In this document: positions 23,426 through 36,305 of the stretch, one piece after another
Layout of the letters: each line of letters opens with the position of its first letter
How positions within the stretch are numbered: the first letter of the stretch is position 1
Assembly: GCA_029379385.1 (NCBI GenBank)
Contig: CM055607.1
Coordinates: forward strand, 35,213,235 to 35,277,234
DNA length: 64,000 bases
Direction of reading: 5' to 3'
DNA from: Quillaja saponaria
Lineage: Eukaryota > Streptophyta > Magnoliopsida > Fabales > Quillajaceae
Position numbers and translations under genes: made by a program
Notes under the pieces: generated by a model
The model's input: only the letters and a program-made list of their open reading frames with translations
Database searches by the model: none
What the model was told of the DNA's origin: nothing

Positions 23426-26400
23426 TTTTGTCCAAAACCCAGTTTTTAGATATACCCCTCCACACCTCCCATTTAAATTTTATGTTTAAAAACTAACACC
23501 CTTAAACAGTTTTTCCGCAGTATCTGAAATTCTCTATTTGAAAGAAAGAGAAACACATTCTATTTTGCAATTAAAATTAGTAAGTTAGGTTCAGATGAAA
23601 GGTAAAAAATAAACAAAACAAAAATTATGTACTCCTAATCCTAGAAAAAGGCCCATTTGTTTAAAACTGAAAATTTTACAGAAAAACAGAAGTAATAGAG
23701 TTGAACTCGTAGATCCATCTTGAATTACGCAAAAAGCGAGAGCAAAACCACAACTTTCTTTTGTTTTCTTTAATTTTCTGAGCGACCCGGAAAAAAAAAA
23801 TAGCACAACCCAGTACTCAAACAAAACCAAACTACAATCAATGCAAGACCTTTAATTTTTGTCTATTTTTTGGCGGTTTTGGTTCGGAACAACGAGCTAG
23901 ACAGCTGGAATCTGATGCAATGGCCGGAGAGTGTATTCTGCTGGCCGGAAAGTGAAGCAATTCCGACAAGCCGAGCTAAAACTTCGAGAAAGCAAAGCAG
24001 AAAATGGATCGCAACCCATAACAGTGGCTTCTTTTGTTTTGTTTGGTTCTGGTATGTCCCTCAGTCTCTTTTTATCCAAAGCACAAGAAAACAAAGACAA
24101 GGAGTTTTGTGTATACAAACAATACACGAGCTCCAATTTTATGCAACTTTGTATGTATGGGAATGGGACGGTTTGAGTAAGGATTATGGGTATCTAAGTA
24201 ACCCAAAAGGCTGTTCCTTTTTTTTTGGGCTCAAAACTCAAAACGTTGTCTGGCTCTTATATATGAACCTTGCTTTGTTATAAATGCATTAAACTTTTAC
24301 CCAAAAATAATATAATATATGTTGTGTGAGAAACATATTTTTCATTTTTATTGGAAGATGGTTTTTTTTTTGTTTCCCAAATTGTCCCAAATCCCAAATA
24401 TAGTTGAATTTTTGGGGTCAATTTTGGGTTGCCGTATTGTTGGAATATGTGATTATTGAGTAGAAATTAATATATTCTAGTATTGTTTTTATTCCCTTCT
24501 ATTATTGGTATATTTAAGGATATCATTATAGAGATTTTTACATCATACTGTAGGTAATGAATTCAAATCACAAAAATAAGAAGAATGAGGAAATAGAACT
24601 GCAATTCTTCAGTAAATGGTCAACTGCGGTTAGCCAAATTATATGAACTAATTATTTTGATAAAGAAAACATTATTATTAGATGATGTGTCTATTAAGTA
24701 TTGGGTTTATGGCATTGGATGGCTAATTTTTTGTTGGTATGCTTCACATAATCAATAATAAGTTCATCTTAGTATTATAATATAATATTATGTTAAATTG
24801 AGTTTAAGATTATAAGCGAACGTTTCTAAGACAAAATCTCTTACAATATTATAAGTAATAAGTAAGCAATTTTAAAACAAAGTCTTTTCACCGTTAAAAA
24901 AATAAAATCTGCCTTTTTTAAAAGTACTTGACTCTTTTTTAGTCATTTAATTAAAATTTTGTAATATTCGTTAAAAATTAAGAGCTTAATTAGTTATAAA
25001 TACGCAAGTAAAATAAGCGTTTATGTCAGCAAAACAACCATACATTAGCCCATAACAAAATCTATACCGTACACATGGCTATTAATTATTGGTCAACAGA
25101 CTACGCCCAATGCACAAATTATAATCTATTACCAAACAACAATCATCATTTGATTATACCATCAAATATATTAGTTGTCGACAGAAATAAATCAATTTGA
25201 TTATTTGAAAAACCTACCATAAGAAAGTTAGAAAACGGAATATATGATTTAAAATTTCTGATGGTAATATTAACTTATAGACATTGCATCATATGATAAA
25301 CTTTCATTTTAAATATTGTTATTGTTTAAATTTGGTCAAATACTAGAAAAATGAAGATTTTTTTAAGAAAAAGTTTGTCCTTTCCATTAATAAAAAAATA
25401 TTGATCAATTTCACATCTCAATTAGTTGTTGATGACGTCTTAACTCATATGGGATAAATATATAGAAACTATGAATTCTTAGGGTTAGGGTGTCCTCTTC
25501 TAATTTTCTCTCCTAAATATTATTTATTATAATTATCTTAAGAATTAACAAATGAATTTAGAGTATCATATATACTCCTTCAAGTCATGTGTCACAAAAA
25601 AGAAAAAAAAAATTGAAAAGAATAAAACAAAAATATATAGTTATTTATATATTCATTTTCATGAAATTTCCGGTCTCAAAAGGTCTCTAGATAACACATA
25701 ATTAAGTCGGTGCAAAAGAAACACGAGGTGGTGATTGGTGAACGATTGCATTGGGCAAGGCATCATTATCGTCTTTAAGAAATAAGAAGTTGCCACGTAG
25801 AAACCAACAATCATATGTGGGGCGGTGCACCGGATAACGACGTTCAGGGTGAGGTTCTCACTTTCCGCTCAATTGGTAGGTAAGACTAAATGGTAACCAT
25901 GACCCAATCAATTTCAAGATATTTTTTTTCCATTTTTTATTTAATAAAAAATTATTGTTATTAATATTGATTTACGTACGAGTTTTAGTCCAATTTTTCA
26001 TTTTATTTTATAAAATTGGATATTGAGTTCCAGTAATATTTAAAATAAATTATCTTACTTAGAACAAAATAGGAACTATAATTCATTTAATTTTAAGTTA
26101 GCTTATGAAATTCAATCTAATTCTATTATTTAGATCAAATAAATAATTTATTTTAGTTTAATATTTTTTTCATATCACCCACAATTTTTAAAAATAAAAC
26201 TAGAATTGATCAACAAAATGTATGAAGACTAGATATTAATTGTTATTCAATGAACAAAATACAATTTCAGAGTAAAATTTTTGAAATTTGTTAGGTGAAC
26301 ATATAAAATAAAGTGGTAGTGACTTTTTATAGAGTAAAAAATATGTGTAATATTAATGATAAAAATATTCATTTTATTTGGAACAAAATAATAATTTATC

Positions 26401-27476
26401 TTAAATATATTATATAAAATAAAATCTAATCTATTTGGTGTAAAATTCATAATTGAATAAAATATGAATTTCAAATGAATTTCATTTAAATTTTATACCA
26501 CTTCATTTTTTTTTCCAAAAAAATTAATAAATGTAGAGCTCATTTCAAATGAAATGAATTCTACACTTTTTTAAGTTCCAAACTCATCCTAAACAAATTT
26601 GATATATGAGTTTGCTGCCGGTTTAATTATTCAAAATCTCTAAAAGAAACAATTATTATTATTTTTAATTTAATTATTAAATAGTGTATGGACTAACTTA
26701 TGAGTGTCTCAACTAGTCTAAATATAAAAATTATCAACAGCTTAGATTGCCACATGATATAAATCTCGACTAGTTTTGGTCTTATAATTATTATAACATA
26801 TATCTATATTATATACAAAATGACTTATTGACATAATTTTTAATTTTCTTAAATAATCTTATGAATTTTTATTATTACATAGTATTATTAGTAGCTACTT
26901 TGTTTCAAATAGAATATTAATTTAATTTTTTTATTTACTTTTTGCTTATTCTAATTCTTCTCCATTTTAATATCAATAAGATTGTAATTGTTATGGAACT
27001 ATTAATTTATTTTTACTAATATTCTCAATATTAATAAATCTATAAATACTCTTATAAGTTTTTACTGTTATATAAATATTTTTTTATTTTGCTTAAAATA
27101 CTTTTTTTTACTTATTTCCTAATTCTTTTCTATTTTAATATTAATAGTATTAAAATTGTTTTATGACTATTGCTTCTTCTTTTTTATCCTAATTCTTTTC
27201 AATATTAATAAATTTTTAATTTTTCAATAACTATATATCAATAGTAATTAAGATTGAATTTCTCAATTTTTCATTTAATGATTTACAAATAATTAAAATA
27301 TATAAAATAATGCTATTAATTAAAAAGAAATATTTAAAATATAACTTTTTTGATTATAACATTGTTGGTTTAATTCTTTGTCCATTTTTAAAATTTTAAA
27401 AAAATTATATGTTTATATTATGAATTAATTTTTATTAACTCTAATTTATTAATATGTTCATCAATTAATATTAATA

Positions 27477-27479
<3 letters not shown>

Positions 27480-27509
<30 letters not shown>
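27480..27509. repeat. (TA)15 microsatellite
   Basis: An uninterrupted TA dinucleotide run of about 30 bp in intergenic DNA. Confidence 0.9.
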
Positions 27510-27512
<3 letters not shown>

Positions 27513-29458
27513 GAATATAACTCATGCGCAACGTGTGTGCTACGAAAATTAATAATATAAATAACTCGATTTAATTAAAAATACATTATCCATCTCAAAA
27601 TTAATATTATTTTTAATATAAAAAATAGTCATTCTCAATGTGAGAATGAACTTAATATACAGGAATGAGTTGGTATAAAGCCATAAAAGGTCAAAAAAAT
27701 GTGTTCATTTCATTTATTTTTTGATTTGTCTTTATGAGAGGTTGATTTTTTGATTTGTCTCTATGAGAGGTCGTAGAGTAAAATTTACGTAAATTCTTTA
27801 ATTACAGTGTGAATAGCTTGTATTTGACTGGACTAGAAATGTGATATGGATATGTGACTGCTAAGAAAAAACTTAATGTTAAGATAAAAAAAAAAAAAAA
27901 AACAAGATTGAGAACCACCTATAAATTATACTCTGGGAAGATCTCAAACGGCATAGATTTGAATTCAATCAAGCAAACAACCGGCGCTATTAAAACAGTT
28001 GAAATGTCTTTCAGGAATTGCAAAATCTTAAAAGTTTTAGAAGAAACCATTACAGCTTTTAGTATGTAGCTATGGCTGTCATAAAAAAACAACAATCTTT
28101 AAAAAATGATTACATTATATGTGAAAACTACAACTTGCACATTAAAATTTTGAGTTGTGGGTGTGTGGCAAATAAAAGTCAAATATTGTCAACATGAATT
28201 TTTAACTCTGATTTCATTAGAGGAGTAAACCCATTTTTTTACTAACTTAGATACTCATAAAAAAATATTAATTGATGACTAATATACTCATAATAGATTT
28301 GCCTATGTAACCATTCATTTTTACATGTTATACTTATAAATTTTCTCCACGATATATTGGATTTTGTTAATTTTATAGTATAATTTCACAACCAATCATA
28401 GCAAGTTACTAACATCCCTAAGTATTGTATCCAATTCCATTGAATAGAGTTTTAACAAATTAAAAAAAATAATCTATATATATATATATTATTCAAATTA
28501 TAACTACAAATACTAGTTTATAAGTAATAATAGTTCATGTTCACTACGAAGGTAATCGGGTAGCAGACCTTAGATAATCAGGAAGGTGAGTTTGACTAGC
28601 ATCAAGTGCCACCGGATCTCCATCTAATAGTAAAGGCAAATTGTGCAAGAGTAGTATGGTAGCGTAGAATTGTTGTCAATATTTTGTAATCTGTTCTGGT
28701 TTCTTTTCTTTCCCCTTCTATTAAAAAAAACAAAAAATCCTCTTGCATTACTTTTTTCTTTCTTTGTTTCTTAATCATGTTGGTTGACTGTAAAAAAGAA
28801 ATTCTAAATGGTTGAAAAATTAAGGTAAAGAATTAACAAATTTATTAATTTAGCCAAACGGTTGGTACTAGCTTTCACTTTTTAGTGCTGAGTTCGAGCA
28901 CTCTTAATATAAAAAAAAAGAATTAACAAATTTAATACATTATACAAAGAGAAATTAAATGAGTATGACATGTGAAAATGACTATCACAAAGGCAAGTCC
29001 ACATTACTTAAGTTTTCTTTTTTTTCTTTTTCTAAGAGTACCTCAAATTGCACCGAATAAAAGTTTTGTGCTTCAAATGAAAACGAGTTAAATTTCAAGT
29101 TATTAAACAATACTTAGTAAATAAAATAATAATTACAATTTTGTACTTAACTTAGTTGATTTATGTCGACATATTTCATGATAAATCGGTATAAAGTTTA
29201 GCGATTCATTCTGTATATTAATTATGAGGATTTATATTTTATGGTAAATCACCCATAATTCATATAGTTTATGCAAATAACTATTTTAGAACCAATCATC
29301 CCATGTTATGGTTGCCTGCCTGGAGGAAACAAGGGTTAGGAAGTTAATTAATTATGCAACAGATTTTCATCTTGCCATAGTCAAACACAACTATCATACA
29401 AAAAAATTTAGGGTCAAATTGAAAGTGTAAGATGTGAGTGTATGATGGTATATACTTA

Positions 29459-29800
29459 TGGTCTATTTGGATGGGAGGAATGGAAGGAGAAAAAAAAGGA
29501 AAGTAGAGGATACATACCATTTTCTTTTGTTTGAGAGTTTTTCTAAAAGGAGGCAGATGTCCAAATCACTCCAAAGCTTATTTGTTTAATTCTTCCAAAT
29601 TATTTAATAATATATCATCTTATTTCCATTCCCTTCAACTTCTAAACAAGAAAATGTGTCTTATGTTTTCATTTATTCTTCTTTTAGTATTTTAAACTCC
29701 TAAATGAGAGAAATAATAAATATAATATTTTTTTTTCTACTCTCTTCTCCACAATTTTCATTTACTTTCCTTTAGATCTTCAAACTCTCAAATAGACCCT
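29459..29800. mobile_element. MITE-like element (about 340 bp)
   Basis: The left end atggtctatttgg is mirrored at the right end by ctcaaatagaccct, giving matching terminal inverted repeats around GGTCTATTTG. A TTA trinucleotide at or near each outer end may be the target duplication. The interior is non-coding. Confidence 0.5.
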
Positions 29801-32595
29801 TAAAACCTTTAAGTAACTAACTAACTACTAAGTTATTGGGCTAAGAAACATTTAAGTGTCATATTAGAAAGTTAACTCTAGGCGGCGATTACAATTTTTT
29901 TTTTCCCAGGCTAAGATCACTCCTGAGCAGTCTAGCCCAGTTGCTTTCTCCTCAGATTCTGGATCCCCCTCTCTCAGGTTAAACTTTTGAGTGACCAACT
30001 ATCAAGTTATTTGGGCTGGGCATGTGATTTTGTTTTTTGTTTTAAAGTTATTTGGGTCAATGTTGCGTAGCCCAATAAACAAGCCTCTACATAAACATAG
30101 AAATAAAAATTTATATGTTGATTTATTTCAGTTTATGGTATTACCCTGAAAATCCTAGTAAATCCTCTCTCTCTTTTTTTATTTTTTTATTTGAATAAAA
30201 GGGTATCCTTTTACAGTCTTAGTTGGTAATTAATGGCTGAGAGCAGTCCATTTCAACTAATTAGTCATAGTTATGTGGAAGTGAGCAGGTTATATGGACT
30301 AATCTTGTCCCTTTTAAATTGGAATATATTAAGGATGGAAGCCCAATCACTACATAGACCACTCGCAAAACAAAGGGCAAATTCTGTGTGTTTAAGAAGA
30401 GGGTCCATGGAGCATCATGGACCTACAATAATTCAACTAGCTTACAAAAATTTAAAGTCTTCTTGGACTCTTTCTCTACAAGTGTTTTTAAAGTTTTGGG
30501 GTATTAGGGGTTTGTTTTCTATGAGATTTATCTGGTCCGGAATTTATAAGAAATCTTCATTATCTTCAATGAGATAAATAAAAATATAAGTAAAAAGAAA
30601 AAAAATACTAACACAAAATACTATTGTAAGAAAGATTACATAAAAGAATAATATTCTATCCACGATGTTTTCGCCACTTTTTTCCGTATCTATATATATC
30701 AATCTCCTATAATTTTTTTAGATGAGGTCATACTAAGACTACAATTCTAATAAGCCTATATATTAATATTATACGAAATTTGTTCAACAAATAAATTTTT
30801 GCAATACTTTATGAAAACTCTACAATAACCTAATTAAAAAAAATATCAAAATCATTACAATTTTAAGCCTTTGTACGGAACCTCTTTTATTTCTTACTGA
30901 AGTTCTCCATTTTATCACATACCCGATGTAAAAAATAATAATAATAAATCTTTAGGTGATCTTGAAGTTTTGATTTTTTAAGTGATACCATTGATGTTGC
31001 TCTTTCTTAAAAAAATCTTCATCAAGTCAAGTAGGCCAGTTGTGAAGGCAATTTGGCTGTTGGTCAAGTTGACTAATTAATAAAAAATAAAAAAAACCTC
31101 ATTTTAGGGAACAAAACAAACTTACTTAATTGCCTACTAATTATTATATACTAACAAGTTATTACACTTCTCAGTCAAATTTATGAATAATTTTTTGGTC
31201 AATCACGTTTAGAAAAAGAACTTTTCTTGATCAATTACTGTAATTAATTAATTAAGTTAGATGCAATTGTGGTTTATCCTAATCAAAGTTGGATGTATTA
31301 GATTTTTCCCTTTATATAATTACAAACACAAACCAGAATGTAGAAAAAAATAGTAGAGAATGACTGAGAAAATGACTTTATAATTAAGATAATGATGTAA
31401 AAAGAAATTAACAAAGTAATCTTCTTTCTATTCAATGAAATTTCGATTGACTATTGGGTAATCTTTTTTTGTTTGTCTTTCATCGAACAAGACTACTAAA
31501 TTAAAAAAAAAAAAAAAAAGTGAGTAAAAGACTGACATTAAATTTATATAAAGAATATCTTATTGTGTAGGTAATTAGGTCTATTAAACAATAGACCTTT
31601 ACATGATAAAAAACGAAAAATAAAAGATTTTAGAACACTCTTCAATAACATTTTCAGGTTAACTCAATATTATTTTTTTTGTAATAAATAAATATATTAT
31701 ATTAATTATTATTATTGGTGTTTGATGGGTTCTCTACAACTATACTATAAGAATTTAATTTAAATTTGTAATATTTCTTTTTTCTTTAAAGTAATTGCAT
31801 GTGTGAAGCATGAATCGAATACCAAATAGATTTTATAAATTATGATGTGTATGTATATTTGTACTTATTAAGAAAACATTAGGGCTACGTATGTGTAATA
31901 AGATTCTTGATCATATCAAGATTTTTAAATGTCAATGACCCAACTCATACTGAAGAAAATAAATTTACATTGTCAAATTAGTTACTAATTTAAATAATAA
32001 AAAAAGAAGATAAATTCTATGTTCAACAAACTATTGCGTAACTAATTTAAATAATAATAAAAATTATAAATTTGACAAACAAGACTTAATCAATCACTAA
32101 TTATGTGATCAATCGGTTATCAAGCTTCCACATCATCCCTTATAAAAATAATTTAAGCTAATTGTATAATGCAACTAAAGGGTTTAAATTCTTAAGGTTG
32201 CTATGTTAAACCACAAATGAGAGTCATAAAAGACAGGTGAGGAGTACTAACCCAATTTTGTGAAGTCTACATTCAATGTTCTATAGCAGAATTCATATTC
32301 TATGCAGAAATATTTTTAATAATGTATTAATTATATATTAGGTAGTAAAATTACATTGACACCCACATTTCTCATAATTTTTTACTGTCATGTACTTGGG
32401 AAGTTTCATTGGAATACTTGTCAAATTATATCATATTATATATGTCATGACAGAGTCTACAGATACAGCAATGGATAAGAAAAGAAAATCTTCTGAGATT
32501 AAAACGTCAAATTCAGTTCTCTTTCATTCTCAGATTTCTTTGTTGGGTTTTCTTCTTTAAATAGTCTTAAGCCTGTTGTCAAAACTTCATTATCA

Positions 32596-33722
32596 ATGAA
32601 ACCCATCACAGTTGGTGGTAGCTCGAGCTCAAGCAACATAGATATGTTGCCAGAAGATTGTGTTTCTACAATTCTGTCAAACACGTCTCCACCTGAGGCA
32701 TGCAAATCTTCATTGATCTCGTCTATGTTTCGATCCGCGGCAGAGTCTGATATTGTTTGGGAGAAATTCTTGCCATCTGATTATGAAAACATTGTCTCAA
32801 GGGCAGTAACTCCCGTGAAATTTTCATCAAAGAAGGAGCTTTTTTATTGCTTCTGCAGTTCTGTTCTTATAGATGGTAGAAGTAAGGTAAGCTAAAAATT
32901 CATTTGAAGAAAATTTTTGCTGCTTTATTTTTAATTATAGCAGGTTACCAATTTAAACTAAAAGCTTGATTATGGTTGAAATATTTCATTTCTCATTTTA
33001 TATTTCCCTGTTTTAAAAGCAGAGCTTCAAATTGGACAAGTTTTCTGGCAAAAAATCCTATATCTTGTCTGCAAGAGAGCTTTCTATAACATGGAGCAAT
33101 GAACCAATGTATTGGAGCTGGAGATCCATCCCTGAATCAAGGTAATTAGCTAGCAGTGCTTTGAATAGTATGATCATGAAGATTGTACTAATTTGCTAGC
33201 TAGCTAGACCAAAATAGTAAAAGTAATGAAAGCAAATTCCTAATTATGTATTTCCCTCTCTGCAGATTTCCAGAGGTTGCAGAGCTCAGAACAATTAGCT
33301 GGTTAGAAATTAAAGGCAAAATCAAAACTAAAATGCTTGCACCAAACACAAAATATGGAGCTTATCTTATAATGAAGGTTTCTGTTAGGGCATATGGGCT
33401 TGATTGGATGCCATCAGAAATATCAGTTGAAGTGGGAGACAATGTCCAGAATGGCACAGCATATTTATGTCTTAAAGATTTGAAGCAGAAAGAAATAGAG
33501 ACCCTATTTTATTCGAACCGAATAGAAATGTTGAGGGAGAGAGTGGTTCAAGGAGATGGACATGTTCCATGTAAAAGAGAAGATGGGTGGATGGAGATTG
33601 AGTTGGGCGAGTTTTTCAGTGGTGAAAATGATGATGAAGTCAAGATGAGTTTGATGGAGGTAAAGGGTTATCAGTTGAAAGGAGGGCTAATCATTGAAGG
33701 CATTGAAGTAAGACCTAAATAA
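32596..33722 (+). CDS. F-box protein with PP2 (phloem-lectin) domain, PP2-B type, intact copy
   Basis: Family role: the F-box docks on SKP1 in an SCF ubiquitin ligase, and the C-terminal PP2/Nictaba-like domain is thought to bind glycans or glycoproteins. Three exons: 32596-32886, 33023-33141 and 33266-33722, GT-AG, in phase, 288 residues. The F-box covers about residues 17-58 (MLPEDCVSTILSNTSPPEAC ... SDIVWEKFLPSDYENIVS). The PP2 part contains KKSYILSARELSITWSNEPMYWSW, FPEVAELRTISWLEIKGKI, YGAYLIMKV, REDGWMEIELGEFF and the ending LKGGLIIEGIEVRPK. Exon 2 is 119 nt, the same as in the paralog 2 kb downstream. A Ser-rich leader precedes the F-box. No lesion seen. Confidence 0.92.
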
Positions 33723-34290
33723 ATTTGAAATTTTGATTGGGTTTTTGTCCAAGTTGATGGATTATTGTGGTCTTTGTTGAAAAGAGAAATGAAATAGGAA
33801 AATAAAAAAGATACTTCATCAAAAGAAAAAGAAAAGAAGAAAGGTTGTTTGCTTTTCTTGTTATTTTGTATATAGGTGTGATTCTTTGATTTGTTTTCCA
33901 TGCCAAAAAAGGAAATGTTTAGAGTTCCCTATTCTTTTTTTTCCATCAACTGTAAGACAAGGAACTTCTGTAATCAAATAGTTATCTCCTCTTTTTGTAC
34001 TTCACAGTTTTACACATTCAGCACAGTCTGTCTCAAACTCAAGTGAATGAGGAGGGTTATGGTAGTTGACAGCTAGCACAAAATTTTGTCAAAACTCACT
34101 AATAATTTTAGAAATTTCCAGAATTTAGTAACTTGACTATAGTATTTTAACCAATGATTAGATGCCAGATGTAAAATTCAGAATCAATTAAGCGATGGCT
34201 CCGTCAAATCTTTATGGATGTCCTCATGTGTTTCAAACCATGTTGACATAATACGAAGACTAAAGAAAATGTCGTCATATTAACGATACA
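33723..34290. other. Short intergenic spacer between the two PP2-B genes
   Basis: 3' UTR-like sequence of the first gene followed by the promoter of the second. No other gene is seen. Confidence 0.5.
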
Positions 34291-34326
34291 GTTGGGACAA
34301 CCTATCTACATATGCATGTTCTGCTC

Positions 34327-34333
34327 TATAAAT
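34327..34333 (+). promoter_or_regulatory. TATA box of the second F-box/PP2 gene
   Basis: TATAAAT lies about 90 bp before the ATG at 34418. Because transcription would start near 34360, the in-frame ATG at 34292 cannot be the translation start. Confidence 0.55.
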
Positions 34334-34417
34334 GCTTCACGCAGTGCTCTTCACAAATCAGTCTTATTTTTCTGTTTATTACTCATAACCAACCTGTTTG
34401 AAATACAATCAAAGTCA

Positions 34418-35889
34418 ATGGCCATGGAATTGTTGACTGAAGATTGTTTTGCACATATTTTGTCCTTCACATCTCCTTTAGATGTTTGTCGTTCCTGTCT
34501 TGTCTCTTCAATGGTTCAGTCCATGGCAGATTCAGACAGTGTGTGGGAGAAATTTCTTCCACCCAATTATCAAGAAATTCTCTGCAAATTTGTGTCTCCA
34601 TTGATAGTACTCGTCCAAGAAAGAGTTGTTTGTCAGGTTATGCAAACCACATCTGATTGATGGGGGTAAAAAGGTACTTTTAGACAATCATGCACTTATT
34701 TTGTATTACCTATAAAAAATGTGTCTACTTAGGATGTGTTTAGTATAAAGCAATACTTGGATGAATGATAAAACAATTTATTATACTACTATATAATTCA
34801 TGCAAAAGATAAAGTTAGATGAAAATAATGCATTATGTGCACCGAGCAGCCTTTTGTCATTTGTGCGCTAAGTATGACAACATGGCATGCATAATGATGC
34901 AGAAAAAAATATGCATTATTTGGTTGTTAGAAGTCAATTATTTTAACCACCTGGAAATGTGAATTTTCTTTGTTTGCATTCAGTAAAAGTTTCCCGAGAA
35001 TCTTTTGACATTATCCTCAGATAAAATTTTAGGGTGTTTTCGATTTGCAAAACATCAATTCTACTATCGAAAAAGCATAGAGACAGAGTTATGTCATCAG
35101 TGCAAATCTGGAAGGACACAAACCTAGTGTAAAAAAATTTGATCTTTATGCAGCAATTATGATGGGTCTTGATTTTTTCCTGTGATTGAAACAGATGTTC
35201 TCAATTGAGAAAGCAACAGGAAAACAATGTTACATGTTGAGTGCTAAAGAACTTTCAATTGCATGGGGAAGCAGCCCTCTCTATTGGTCTTGGAGACCTG
35301 CTCTTGATTCCAGGTTTGCTTCATCATCCTAATTCTCTGTCACTGCAACAGAATTCACAATTTCAATAAAACAATCTGTGGGTTCAAGAAAAAATTTGAT
35401 CTTCGATAGATTATGCATAAAACTGACTGAAATCGACTCCTATACTCAAACCTTATTTGTAGATTTGCAGAAGTTGCTGAACTAAGAACCATATGGTGGC
35501 TAGAAATCATTGGCAGGATAAATAATGGGATGCTATCTCCAGCAACAACTTATGGGGCTTATCTCATAGTTCAAATTGCAGATCGTGCTTATGGGTTAGA
35601 TTATTTGGCATCGGAGGTGTCAGTAAGTGTTGGTAATTTTAAATCAGAAAGAAATGTGTATATTCGTCCACATGATAGTAAGAGAAAAGGGAAAGCCCCT
35701 GTCTCCGGTCCTGTCCTTTGGGAGCGTGAAGATGGTTGGACTGAGATTGAATTGGGGAGTTTCTACAATGAAGGAGGAAATAATGAGGAGGTGACTGTGT
35801 GCCTGAAGGAGGTGAAAGGTGTGCATTTGAAAGGTGGGCTTATTGTTCAGGGAATTGAAATTAGGCCCAAGCAGATTTTTAAGGGCTAG
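34418..35889 (+). CDS. F-box/PP2-B protein, second tandem copy, with a 1-nt frameshift in exon 1
   Basis: Paralog of the gene at 32596. Exons: 34418-34673, 35195-35313 (again 119 nt) and 35463-35889. The F-box reads MELLTEDCFAHILSFTSPLD ... SDSVWEKFLPPNYQEILCKF. After KFVSPL, at about 34604-34607, the frame is broken by one extra base, and the homologous SSKKELF... block continues in the +1 frame up to the exon 1 donor. Exons 2 and 3 are fully open and conserved (KQCYMLSAKELSIAWGSSPLYWSW, FAEVAELRTIWWLEIIGRI, REDGWTEIELGSFY, LKGGLIVQGIEIRPK). Without the extra base the product would be about 266 residues. As written, translation would stop at about 34660, soon after the F-box. Either a young pseudogene or an indel error; everything else looks functional. 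Confidence 0.8.
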
Positions 35890-35976
35890 TTTGTGTTGTA
35901 GGCCTCCTTTGTAGGGGTAAACATGTAATATCAGGCAAATTTATGGGGTCAAAATCGGAAATGGGTTTACTGCATT

Positions 35977-36010
35977 AAACCCTAACACTAGCCGTTATCC
36001 TTCTATAAAA
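35977..36010 (+). promoter_or_regulatory. Telo-box plus TATA promoter of a non-coding transcript
   Basis: AAACCCTAA at 35977-35985 is followed by TATAAAA at 36004-36010. This pairing is typical of plant ribosomal-protein and snoRNA host genes. It lies only about 90 bp past the preceding stop codon. No open reading frame of any size follows, but a box C/D snoRNA does, so this probably drives a snoRNA precursor. Confidence 0.55.
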
Positions 36011-36220
36011 CCCTCTTGCCTTCTCTAGTCCAGTAATTCTCTACAGAGCATTGGAGGGAATCTTTCTGCCTTTCTACACAATGTTGAAGGATTAAGGTGG
36101 TGTTGTTTTTGGGTTTGAATTCAATTTTCCTTCTTTTTATTGTTTTATGATATACTCAATTTTCTCTTCTCCGGTGTATTTGGGTGAGAAATGTTTTTTT
36201 TTTTCTTTAATAAATAATAT

Positions 36221-36305
36221 TGCCATGATGATAAATGTGTATCCCAGCTCACTATGAGACCTTTTCAAGGTCCAGGAATAGGATCCATCCACATTCATCT
36301 GAGCT
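36221..36305 (+). ncRNA. Box C/D snoRNA, U29-like guide to 25S rRNA
   Basis: C box ATGATGA at 36225-36231 and D box CTGA at 36299-36302, about 68 nt apart. A guide CCCAGCTCAC at 36243-36252 is complementary to the conserved 25S rRNA segment GTGAGCTGGG. It is followed at once by TATGA as a degenerate D' box. Metazoan U29 carries the same guide core followed by TATGA (AGCTCACTATGA), as I recall it. A perfect hairpin GACCTT-TTC-AAGGTC (36258-36272) lies between D' and the 3' half. The terminal stem is weak (2 bp). Known role of the class: directing 2'-O-methylation of rRNA in the nucleolus with fibrillarin. The 3' guide before the D box has no target I can name. Confidence 0.68.

Larger units (their letters stand above)
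23426..32595. other. Large AT-rich intergenic region
   Basis: About 9 kb without a supported gene. Apart from the microsatellite and the MITE-like element listed separately, I see AT-rich sequence and a short direct duplication at about 27717-27772 (gatttgtctytatgagagg twice). Several small open frames exist, the longest being 137 codons at 23870-24283 and 114 codons at 30233-30577. None has recognisable domains or convincing codon use. A patch at about 25690-25910 is less AT-rich and could be a regulatory or gene remnant. Confidence 0.45.

Noticed and set aside
23870..24283. 137-codon plus-strand ORF
   Set aside because: No domain, signal peptide or plausible codon pattern; the opposite strand is also open in part. 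Treated as chance.
27480..27509. CRISPR-like or functional array among the repeats
   Set aside because: Only simple TA repeats; no spacer-repeat structure anywhere in this eukaryotic window.
30233..30577. 114-codon plus-strand ORF
   Set aside because: No recognisable family, no promoter or splice context, AT-rich neighbourhood.
34292..34417. Upstream in-frame ATG for the second F-box gene
   Set aside because: It lies upstream of the TATA box, so it would not be transcribed; the family homology starts at the later ATG.
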